Shown piece by piece: positions 43,940 through 54,566 of a stretch of 64,000 nt of DNA; the first letter of the stretch is position 1; every line of letters begins with the position of its first letter. Made by a program: the position numbers and the translations under genes. The DNA is from Vesta saturnalis. Taxonomy: Eukaryota > Arthropoda > Insecta > Coleoptera > Lampyridae. The stretch lies in contig JARFJB010001983.1 in assembly GCA_036346205.1 (NCBI GenBank), forward strand, positions 1,806,501 to 1,870,500, written 5' to 3'. Below the pieces are notes generated by a model. The model was given only the letters and a program-made list of their open reading frames with translations. It was not told the origin of the DNA and did no database searches.

Positions 43940-45656
43940 AAACCAAGGTACGCGCTATAGTTTATACACAAATGCTTCTGATTTCAAAAATGTATAGCTT
44001 TGTATGTTTAATATTATTAGATAACTCACAATTCTCAAAAAAAAGGTAATTATAATATTTATTAAAGAAATTAAAGTGTTTAAATAACAAAATAAGCTCA
44101 TATTCTACTGATAAATTTGTGGAAGATAACATAATCATAGAAGTACTTCAAAATGCCCTCCATTATTTTGAACACACATTTGACAGCGTTTTAAAATTTC
44201 GTTTTGAACTTTTAATAAACTTTGGGTTCTAATTTGCTGTGTAGCAACACGAATTTTATTTTTACATCGTCTAGATTATCAGGTTTTACTCGGTGCACTT
44301 TGTCTTTAATTGCATCCCACAAAAAAAGTCCAGGGGGGTTATCTGGAGATCGCGGCGGCCAAGCTATTGGACCTCGATTTCCTATTCAATTATTAAAACG
44401 TTCCTGTAAATAGTTACACACAAGTAATCCATTGTGTGCTGGTGCCCCGTCGTGTTGAAAATAATTCAAATTTTGAATTACGTTCAACGGAAGGTCGTCC
44501 AAAATTTCTTCAAATTCGTTTTGTAAAAAAGTTAGATATCTTTCGAAATTTAAATTGTATTCATAAAAAACGGCCCAAGGATTTTGGTACTAATAATACC
44601 GTACCAAACGTTTACTGAAAAAGCATATTGATCTCTCCTCTCAACAGTAATATGAGGTTTTTCTTGGAACCATTGGATATGATTTTTTCTATTGAAGATG
44701 TTGTTTGTAAATTTTGCTTCATCGGTAAAAAGAATGGTTTTCGAAAATTGATTATTTTCTTGACTTTCATTAATCAACCATGTAGCAAAACGTAACCTTT
44801 TCTGATAATCTTCAGCATACAATGTATTTCCTATATGAAAATGATATGTTGAACTGTTGCACGAAGAGATGTAGTAGGTTTAAATTCGACGTAAGCTTAA
44901 ACACGTTCTTCTGTTTCTGTGTTAACATTAAGTTTAAAATTTCGAGGTTTAGTAAAAGCCCCATATTTTTTTAAATTCGATTCGAGTTTGACAAATAATC
45001 TCACATCGGGTTGTCTTCTTTCCATATAAGTTTGAAGATATAATTTCAAAGCAGCATTAGCATCTCTGTTAGACACATAACAGCAAAAAAGCATATCATT
45101 TCTTTCTTCACAAGAATAAGCCGTTAATAAATTGATATTCACTATTTAAGTACGAACAATAACTGGTTACAACAAATAATTCAATATCTACTATTTGACA
45201 GTCAATCAATGAAGTTTTATTGTTAATTGTCATAGCATACCACTGCAAATATTGCATTTGTTTAATAAATACTATAATTACAATTTTTTGAAAATTGTAA
45301 GTTAACTAATAATACTAAACATACAATGCTATACATTTTGAAATCAGAAAAAATCAGCTATCGAATGAGTTTATAATCACCTATAGTTGCTATTTCAAAA
45401 ATGTATGTTTACAAAAAAATTTTATTCGCATTTTCCCATTTTGTGTAAAATAGCTATCAAAAGTCTTCTCATAACTTTACGTATTTTGAATAATAAAAAG
45501 GTATAGCCGATTGAAAATTTGGACGAGTTTTAGTTATTTTCAGATATCTTAGAAAGTTGGCAATAATGTTGAATTTTCTTATCGGTATTTGAATTATCAA
45601 GTAATTCTGCCCAACTTTGCTAATTTAACGTCTTTGAATCTCTTATAATAACAAAG

Positions 45657-45658
<2 letters not shown>
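43940..45658 (-). mobile_element. Mariner-like element D
   Basis: Inverted blocks CTGATTTCAAAAATGTATAG (43980) and CTATACATTTTGAAATCAG (45329, reversed) with neighbouring sequence mark the inner parts of TIRs. The right arm then continues to the (TA)n array at 45659. The left arm is truncated near 43940, next to a Penelope fragment. The gene is on the minus strand. Confidence 0.65.
44140..45142 (-). pseudogene. DUF4817/DD41D-like transposase pseudogene (element D)
   Basis: Starts MNINLLTAYSCEERNDMLFC and DANAALKLYLQTYMERRQPD (DUF4817-type). Then MYAEDYQKRLRFATWLINES, ILFTDEAKFTNNIFNRKN (first Asp), RDQYAFSVNVWYGIISTKIL and FLQNEFEEILDDLPLNVIQN follow. FQHDGAPAHNGLL carries the second Asp, WPPRSPDNPPG the region of the third. 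There, two small compensating shifts replace the expected Leu-Asp-Phe-Phe, so the third acidic residue is missing. The end reads VQNNGGHFEVLL. Fewer breaks than in elements A-C. Confidence 0.8.

Positions 45659-45722
<64 letters not shown>
45659..45722. repeat. (TA)n array
   Basis: Pure TA repeat shared by the right end of element D and the CAGGGTGT left end of element E. Confidence 0.95.
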
Positions 45723-45725
<3 letters not shown>

Positions 45726-48700
45726 GGTGTTTAATTAAGGCTGGCCACCGGCCATATTTCAGAAACTAGTGGACATAAAAAGTGGAGAAAAAATTCATTA
45801 TAAAAGTCGCAAGGGCGCGCAATTGAAAATTAAAAAATAAAATTATAAATTTTTCCGAAAATTCCCACATTAAGGCATACCTTTGGTAACATCGTTAGAA
45901 AGCTTAGACAATTCTGCATCATTTTGGTCTAAGGCTCATTGGCGTACCGACCTTAATAAGAGTGGGGGAAGCTATTGAATGTGTAATCATTTAAATCGCT
46001 GTTATTTTTAAACGACTTATCCGATTGTAGTAAACCTAGGCTTGTTTAGAAGAAAAAGGTAAGTACTTTTAACTGTCGCATCCATTGGTACGCGATAGCT
46101 CATAATAAAATTGTTAGAGGGCGCAATTTGTAATAATACCAGTATTTTTGATTTTATTCAGAAAAATTAAATCATACGGTATAATTATGACATCATAAGC
46201 GGAAAGTAGCTTAAATTTGTAACAAAAACGTAAATAACGCAATTTGATGTCTTTATTTGTTCCAGAGTTATGGCGAAAAGAAGACTTTTAACCGTTTAAT
46301 TTAATAATTGATTGTTGCTATGGTTTCTTAAGGTGTATAGGTTAGATTAGTAATGAGGAATCTCCATTTATCATAGTCTGCGCCTCCGTTCACACTCTAT
46401 CTAGGCTTAGGACTAGTCCAAACTAAGCAAATTGCAAAATTTGGAGCGTGTTTAGAGGCCAACGGGCCATAACAACGATATCAAAGTAATGATTGATTTT
46501 GTTTAAGAAACTTTTCAACAGAATGGTACAAAATCATGAACAACTGTTAAAAACTAGTGTAAAATCTATAATTCTTCTTCTGTACGTTTATAACATCATA
46601 TAAAACTTCTAAGGCATAATTCTAATGTGGTGTGTTTTAAAATAATAATCTAATTTGCTGCGGAACAAAGTCGGCTCGTTTCCATGGAGGTAAATAAATT
46701 GAAAAAGTTGTCAACTTACTTAATTTTGATTGATGTTGTGTTGTAAAAATTTTTCCTTCATTTGTTTTGGGTTTCATTGTACCTTATCAGAAATTAGGGC
46801 TATCCTTCAAAATGTCGTATACCAATGCCGAGGCTTACGACATGCTTGCCGTGTATTATGAATGTTTTCAAAATGCAGCTATTGCGGAACGACAATACGC
46901 TATCAGATATCCTGATCGAAGGCACTACACTAGAAAAGTGTTTCGGCGAATGGCAACACGTTTAAGACAAACAGGAAATGTACGACGTATTCCACTTCCT
47001 GTCAGAAGACGTCGCATAAGAAATGAAGACAATAGTATTAATGTTCTTGCTTACGTAGAATCGGAGCCTCACGTAAGCATCAGGAGATTTCCACAGAACT
47101 AGGTGTAAGTGTTGCTTCTGTGTTCAGAATTTTAAGAGATTTTAAGCTGCATCCTTATCATCTAGTTTTACACCAGGCTTTATCAGACACTGATTTTGAC
47201 AGGCGGCTCGACTATTGCTATTGGCTGAGAGACATGTGTAGTGAAAATCTTCGATTCCTTTCCAAAGTTTCATGGACCGATGAGGGTACTTTTACTAGCT
47301 GCGGCAGAGTTAATTTGCACAATATGCATTATTGGTCGCAAACAAATCCTCACTGGATGCGCGAAGTGGATCACCAAAACAGATGGAGTGTAAATTTGTG
47401 GTGTGGTGTTTTAGGTGACAGAATTATCGGACCATTTGTTTTCGTGGACACCTAAATGGTGAATCTTATTTAAACTTTTTACAAAATGACTTGCCCAATC
47501 TTTTAGAAGACATTCCCTTGACGTGAGAGCATCCCTGTGGTATCAACATGATGGATGTCCTTTACACTATTCCCGAAGAGTCCGTGATTTCTTAAATGTT
47601 AGATACCCAAATCGCTGGATGGGAAGGGTAGTTTGTTTCGTGGCCACCTAGATCCCCGGATTTAACTGTATTAGATTTCTACTTGTGGGGAAGAATAAAA
47701 GATATTGTTTACGAAACGAGACCAACCACCCGAGAGGACATGATTCACCGAATTGAAATTGCAATAAATTCGATTCCACGAGACGATTCCAGTATAAGAA
47801 GAAGAATTAATAGTTGTATTTTACAAAACGGCCGTCAATTTGAACATTTATAGCTTTTCACTTGTTTTTAACATTTGTTCATGATTTTTACCATTCTATT
47901 AAAAAGTTTCTTAAACAAAAATCAATCATTACTTTGATATCGTTGTTATGGCCCGTTGGCCTCTAAACACGCTCCAAATTTTGCAATTTGCTAGTTTGGA
48001 CTAGTCCTAAGCCTAGATAGAGTGTGAACGGAGGCACAGACTATGATAAATGGAGATTCCTCATTACTAATCTAACCTATACACCTTAAGAAACCATAGC
48101 AACAATCAATTATTAAATTAAACGGTTAAAAGTCTTCTTTTCGCCATAACTCTGGAACAAATAAAGATATCAAATTGCGTTATTTACGTTTTTGTTACAA
48201 ATTTAAGCTACTTTCCGCTTATGATGTCATAATTATACCGTATGATTTAATTTTTCTGAATAAAATCAAAAATACTGGTATTATTACAAATTGCGCCCTC
48301 TAACAATTTTATTATGAGCTATCGCGTACCAATGGATGCGACAGTTAAAAGTACTTACCTTTTTCTTCTAAACAAGCCTAGGTTTACTACAATCGGATAA
48401 GTCGTTTAAAAATAACAGCGATTTAAATGATTACACATTCAATAGCTTCCCCCACTCTTATTAAGGTCGGTACGCCAATGAGCCTTAGACCAAAATGATG
48501 CAGAATTGTCTAAGCTTTCTAACGATGTTACCAAAGGTATGCCTTAATGTGGGAATTTTCGGAAAATTTATAATTTTATTTTTAATTTTCAATTGCGCCC
48601 CTTGCGATGAATTACGGAACTTAAAATAATTTCCAGGATTTTCTCGTGGCGACTTTTATAATGAATTTTTTCTCCACTTTTTATGTTCACTAGTTTCTGA

Positions 48701-48727
48701 AATATGGCCGGTGGCCTTAATGAAACC

Positions 48728-48730
<3 letters not shown>
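45723..48730 (+). mobile_element. Mariner-like element E, 3.0 kb with ~850-890 bp TIRs
   Basis: Left end CAGGGTGTTTAATTAAGG at 45723; right end, reversed, CAGGGTTTCATTAAGGCC at 48730. The arms 45723-46572 and 47842-48730 can be read as near-identical inverted copies over their full length. They differ by scattered substitutions and a ~50 bp extra piece near 48605-48650. Both ends abut (TA)n arrays. The arms reach the transposase: the right arm includes its stop codon. This is the best-preserved element in the window. Confidence 0.9.
46811..47853 (+). pseudogene. DD41D mariner-like transposase pseudogene (element E)
   Basis: ATG at 46811 starts MSYTNAEAYDMLAVYYECFQ, a textbook DUF4817-type domain (RYPDRRHYTRKVFRRMATRL, TGNVRR). 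A second HTH follows. First Asp in VSWTDEGTFTSCGRVN, then MREVDHQNRWSVNLWCGVLG and DRIIGPFVFVDT. Second Asp in YQHDGCPLHYSRRVRDFLN (about 47545); third in WPPRSPDLTVLDFYLWGRIK (about 47640-47700), 41 residues on if a 2-base loss at about 47635 is allowed. The tail is QNGRQFEHL. Frame changes near 47098, 47453, 47520 and 47635; all three Asp are intact. I chose the ATG at 46811 over 46767 because family proteins begin M-x-Y/F-T/S. Confidence 0.85.

Positions 48731-48808
<78 letters not shown>
48731..48808. repeat. (TA)n array
   Basis: The longest TA array here (~39 units), between element E and a MITE. Confidence 0.95.
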
Positions 48809-48809
<1 letters not shown>

Positions 48810-49470
48810 CGCTCAGACGGATAAATTCATTATTTTGGAAATCGTTAATTTGTGGTCAAAATTCTGCGATACGTCGATTTTTATTTTGATTCCGGACTTT
48901 ATGCTGTGTTGCACATATAGAAGGCGACATGACGTAAAAGATAATATTTTAAATGGCAACCCTGTATGTTCTTCGCGGAAATCGATGCAACTCTTTCTTA
49001 TGAGTTCAAAATGCCCTATTTTTGAAGGTAGACTTGAAGTACGTATTTTTGTCACCGGAAGACAAAACCCTTTCAAGTCTTATTTTATGTTTGTTTTCGT
49101 TCATTTTATGTTTATTTTAATAAATATTTTGCACTGTTTAGTACCCAGATTGTAAAATTAACGCATACATTGACAACACTAACACCGCATCACTTTTCGA
49201 ATTATGCCACATTTAATAATTAATATGGCGCATACTGTTTCATCCTAATAAATAGGGCATTTTTGAACTCAGGAGTTGCATCGATTTCCGCGAAGAACGT
49301 ACAGGGTTGCCATTTAAAAATATAAACTTTGACGTCATATCCGGAAAGTGCGCAGCGCCATCTACACGTCCGACACAGCATAAAGTCCAGAATCGACGTG
49401 TCGCAGGATTTTCATCACAGATTAACGATTTCGAAAATAATGAATTAACCATTACTTTCTGAGCGTACTG
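48809..49470. mobile_element. MITE, ~660 bp with ~230 bp TIRs
   Basis: Left arm 48809-49040 (GCGCTCAGACGG, TTCATTATTTTGGAAATCGT, TTTAAATGGCAACCCTGTA, TTCGCGGAAATCGATGCAAC) is matched inverted by 49245-49470. Each arm carries the TTTAAATGGCAACCCTGTA motif. The ~200 bp core has no transposase. Ends CGCTCAG at both edges, (TA)n on the left and TATATA on the right. Confidence 0.8.
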
Positions 49471-52400
49471 TATATATTGGATTAATGAGTGGCCCAGTAG
49501 CAAAGGTATCAGACTTGTAAATGAATCGATCGAGTTCGATAATAGTCAGTAGCTTGGGAAAAAATCAAAGATAATTGAATTCGACTAAGGTAAGAAAATG
49601 GGACTAAGCCTGATTACGCACAGTCCACCTCTGAAACATGGCGTTATCAATACAAAAACTGGGGAAATAGGCCGATCAACTCAACTAGTATGAGATCAAC
49701 TAACAAGGCACTTGTAATACAGGGTTTGTGACTCTAGCAAAAATTTCTGTTGCAGTTAGTGGTACCTTAGTAATTGTCTTATCACTATAAAAAGGTGGCC
49801 TATACGGTGCACTAATACCTACTTCTATATTGCTATAGGACACTGTTCGCATAAACGTAAAACTACCCAATGTGTCAATTTTGGTTTCTTGAGGTGATTC
49901 AGATCTCACATAAAACTAAAACTGAAACATGAATCGTTTAAAACAAAGCGAAGAGCAGTGTCAAAGTATTTAAATTAATAATGTCAGTATGTAAATTATT
50001 ATTGCCTCCAAAATATTTAGTGAATAGAAATTCTAAATTGACGTCATGAACAATCTGTTATTTTATTTAAAATAATGGCCATTACCGAAGGCTTGGATTG
50101 TAAAATTCATATATTACGTGATCGCGTATAGCAAAATGTGTATGAACCAAGATTCGTACTAATCCGGACACGAACAAATTTGAAACTATAATTAAAACTT
50201 TTAAATTCATTTCAAAATAGCTTCTGTAGCTTGGAAAATGATACTCTAACTATAATGAACTTTGTGCTCAAGGTGCAAGATTGCAACTTTTACTTGAACT
50301 TTGGAAAGCTAACCTACATGATCAATATTAAAATTTTATCTATCCATTTTTCGAAATTTGCTTGAATCAGGAAATATTGCTATTTTGAAAAAAAATGTTA
50401 TAGTATATATTAAATATCCAAATTTTTGGAATTCGAAAAATATAATGGCATTTTCTTAACTTGCATGTTATTTTGAATACTTTCCATCAATGTTGTACTT
50501 TTCTTTTCTGGAAATCCCTCGTGCTATTAGTTCATCACGACAAGGTTACGGGTGTGAGTTAATTTTAAAATAAAATTCATTATACTTGTACGTGTATTTG
50601 TATAATTAACACAACCTACCGCATTTACAACAATAGGCATTTACTTATTTTAGTTTTTAACCTCGGCGCATGCTATTTTTTTATTTTGGAATGTGCAGTT
50701 TGTCGCGGTCGCGGCATGTGCTGCTTACCATTTTACCTTACCATTTCCATCGACAGTCACTCTCCATATCGCGAAGAGTTGCGAGTATCGTGCAGTGAAC
50801 TTAACCCGTAATGCGTTACTTTATAAACTAACAAATTCAATAATATTGATACTATAATACTGTGCGGGTTATTGTTCTAATTGATCGTTAAAATCTCCCT
50901 GTTATTATTTGTACTCAGTGAAAGTGATTCGTTTTTTTGGAAGTTTATTTTTGCTAATATTGATTATATACTTTTGGGTAAGTTGTTACTCATAGTAAAA
51001 CTGCATTTAGCTCAATACAAAATTTCGTAATTATTTGCAACAGAAATATAATTAAGTGTCAGTGGGAGATAATTGCTTGTATAATTATTTTTCGCAATAT
51101 GCAATTAAGAATCTAATTGCTAGTTTTCATTATAGTTTTACTACTTTCAATAATTTATAGTTTAATTAAATCACATTTTTGGCTTATCTACTGTTTTTCG
51201 ATATTTTTAAAAATCTAATTCGAATCTACAAAAATTGTTGCATTTTAATATGTGTAATGGCCTATATTGATACAGGTTTTAACACCGTTAAGTGCTGTTC
51301 ATTATTTTTAAAAGTTAATGAAGTCCGGGGTGTATAAATTAAGTCAATAAAGTCAATAAGTAATCGTTACTAGAAAAATTATTAATGAATTATCTGAGAA
51401 TTATGTAAAACTTGTTTTACATATGAACAACGCAAGTATGGGAAATATTTGGTATGAGAAATTGTCTTAAAAACCGTGCATTTTCTACTTTCATTGTTAT
51501 TTAACAAATTTGCAGTTCCTGGAGTAGCGGTTTTTTTTTGAAAATACTGCTCATCTTAGAAATGATAATAATGCGCGGTTACAAAAAATCCCAGTACTTT
51601 TTATAACTTTGATTTTCATGTTCCGATATAACCTTAAGCAAATTGTTGAAGATAGTTAATCACTTACTATTAATTTTAAGTGGTTGACCAAGAATGTGGA
51701 TTCTCTGTATTTTTGGTAACTTTTTCTTATGTAATTTAACGTTTTCTGTAGCAATTGCTATTAAGGTTTTGGAATAAAGGGGACGGCTCCAGGAATAGGT
51801 GTTGGATGGTGTTAAATCATAGATTCTAGTAAATTTGATTTCACTGACTGGTACTAATTATATTGGGTAGACACTTAATGCATTTCGAGGAAGGTGGAAG
51901 TGTTCAAAGAAGGCACCGCATATTGTGGTTTTGTTCACACCTTTATTAAGTGATTTTCTTGTGAAAAAAGTGCATTGCGGGAAGTTTCTTGATAGTATTT
52001 TGTTATTTATTACATTAATCTCCAGTGTTAAATATGGGGAATTTTTCCTTATTTCCAAAATAATTTCTTGGAAATTATCACGAAAGATGTATTTTATGTA
52101 TTCTATTATTTATTGGTATATTGCTTAATAGTAGCGATTGTTGTTACCTTGAATTTTAGATTAATTACAGGTGGTTGTTATAACTATAAGGCTTACTAAA
52201 TTGCCCTCAACTATTTGTCAAATTAAGAAGAACAATGCAAAACTCACTTCAAGTTTTAATAACCATTCGATACGGTAAAGTAAGTACATATTTATGCTCA
52301 AATTGCTAATTCAAAATTAAATTTTCATCACTTTGTATCCATTATATTAAGTTTAGTTTGCATAACAATTGCGATTGTTGTTAGATTGAATTTTCTTTTA

Positions 52401-53007
52401 GTTTTGATGGATTATATAACTCAAGTCGCTTATTAAATTGTAAAATACCATATAACCAACATTTATTTAAATATTTAAAATTCAATAGTGTTTAAGTCAA
52501 TATTTCTGCTTTCTTAATGTTTCCATTATGATTCTCACCAGTAATCAATTTATGTTCTCCATGACTTTCTGCTATCCATAAGAACTTGAGGTTCTAAATT
52601 CATGTAATTCGTGGGCGGTAAATTAATTATACTACGTACTGTCCAAATTTTGTCTTGGTAACCAATAAGTATTGTTTATTTTATGTTTGTCATTTCTTTA
52701 TTTTCAAAATTCGTAGTTATCCTTAATGACCACTACATATTTGGATCATGCTGGATAAGAATTTTAAATACATAGCAGTTGCAATTATTGTCACCCTAAG
52801 TTAAATTTTAATTGAGCTTTGGTGGATATTATAACTATATCAATTTTGGAGAAAAATAAAATTATTTATTTTTTAAAGGTTAGAAATACAAATTTTTGTT
52901 GAAGTTTTACTTATTTTCCTTACTTGTTTTATTTTCAAACAATAAGCTTCATAATTATCACTAGTGATCAATTAAGGTATCCCATAACTTGGTATTTTTT
53001 ATGTATA
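49471..53007. other. 3.5 kb region without recognised transposons or genes
   Basis: Two points stand out. A minus-strand ORF (49909-49700) with balanced composition, MRSESPQETKIDTLGSFTFM onward, I cannot identify. A stretch at 50690-50820 is richer in G and C (TCGCGGTCGCGGCATGTGCT) and ends with GTGCAGTGAACTT, resembling an insect initiator context, so it could be a promoter and non-coding exon. The remainder is AT-rich with no motif seen. Confidence 0.35.
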
Positions 53008-54560
53008 CAGGGTGTTACAAAAAGGTTGGGCTGGCTATACGTTTTTGGATTTTATGGACAATTTTGAAAAAAAAATCAACAATAACTTTTTTTCGCTTTC
53101 GGCTTCATTTGGCCGCTAACCGCCATTTTGTATTTTTTTTAAATAAAATTATATCTGTGTTGTTTTTTAAGATATTTTTATAAAAATTGGTACACGGGTG
53201 TATCTTACAAAGACACAACATAGGAAAATATTCATTTACGTAATTTAATTTTTTTCAAAATGGCGGCCATGTCAATTTTTTAACGTGGAATTACGAAAAA
53301 AGCGTAGCCCAAATGAAAATTTTACAAGAGACTGAATAATTTCCAAATTAATTTATCTTCCTAATGACATCTTGTTTGTTGAAATCGGTTAAGAAATAAG
53401 GAAGATTGCAGTTTTCACGTTACGCGTTACTGGTTAATCGCGGTGCGCGAGTAATTCAAACAACAAGTAGGCGGCAGGCTTTGTCAGCACAAGAAAGGAC
53501 GTGGTCGCCAAATAAATAAATACAATAGTATAAATAATAATAAATAGCATAAATAAATAAATACAACTGTCACTACAACAATCAATTGATTTACAAAGGA
53601 AAATAAAATTACCTTTTCAGGCTAAACTATAAAAACTTTCACTTAATACCGGTTGCCAATGTTGAAGAGCTGAGACAGCGGATTGAGCATGGAATGAGAC
53701 GAATCAGGGATACGCCAGGACTGTTACAACGAGTTAGGGAATCCATGTTACGTCGACTGCGGCAATGTGTTTTTAGCAACGGTGGTCACTTTGAACACTT
53801 AATATGAGCAATTTGTTGACCAAAATATTTATTGGATTTGCTTTATGAGAATTGTTGTATTTATTTATGCTATTTATTATTATTTATGCACTTTGTTGTG
53901 AAAGTTTTTATAGTTGTTTTTTTAATTAGTAAAATATAAATTTAGCCTGAAAAGGTAATTTTATTTTCCTTTGTAAATAAATTGATTGTTGTAGTGACAG
54001 TTGTATTTATTTATTTATGCTATTTATTATTAATTATACTATTGTATTTATTTATTTGGCGACCACGTCCTTTCTTGTGCTGACAAAGCCTGCCGCCTAC
54101 TTGTTGTTTGAATTACTCGCGCACCGCGATTAACCAGTAACGCGTAACGTGAAAACTGCAATCTTCCTTATTTCTTAACCGATTTCAACAAACTAGGTGT
54201 CATTAGGAAGATAAATTAATTTCGAAATTATTTAGTCTCTTCTAAAATTTTTATTTGGGCTACGGTCTTTTCGTAATTCCACGTTAAAGAATTGGCATGG
54301 CCGCCATTTTGAAAAAAATTAAATTACGTAAATGAATATTTTTTGTATGTTGTGTCTTTGTAAGATACATCTGTGTACCAATTTTTATGAAAATATCTTA
54401 AAAAACAACACAGATATAATTTTATTTAAAAAAAATACAGAATGGCGGATAACGGCTAAATGAAGCCGAAATCGTAAAAAAGTTATTCTTGATTTTTTGT
54501 TCACAATTGTCCATAAAATCCTAAAACCTATAGCCAGCCCAACCTTTTTGTAACACCCTG
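53008..54560 (+). mobile_element. Non-autonomous mariner-like element F, ~640 bp TIRs
   Basis: Left end CAGGGTGTTACAAAAAGG (53008); right end reversed CAGGGTGTTACAAAAAGG (54560). Arms 53008-53640 and 53895-54560 are near-identical inverted copies (for example CAAAATGGCGGCCATGNCAA, CCGCCTACTTGTTGTTTGAA). TATA flanks both ends. Only ~250 bp of unique core remains, containing the tail of a transposase. It is separated from element G by exactly TATATA. Confidence 0.9.
53650..53806 (+). pseudogene. C-terminal ~52 codons of a mariner-like transposase
   Basis: Open reading to the stop: IPVANVEELRQRIEHGMRRI, RDTPGLLQRVRESMLRRLRQ, CVFSNGGHFEHLI then TGA. It matches the tail of the neighbouring transposases (DDVKxRI ... 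QNNGGHFEHLL). The catalytic core was deleted while both inverted repeats were kept, a typical origin for an element mobilised in trans. Confidence 0.75.
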
Positions 54561-54566
54561 TATATA

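Noticed and set aside
49700..49909. Minus-strand 69-codon ORF as a host exon
   Set aside because: Composition is plausible but no family, splice pair or neighbour supports it; left as a note in the regional entry.
51858..52128. Overlapping ORFs on both strands near 52 kb
   Set aside because: Both frames are open by chance in AT-rich sequence and neither shows a motif.
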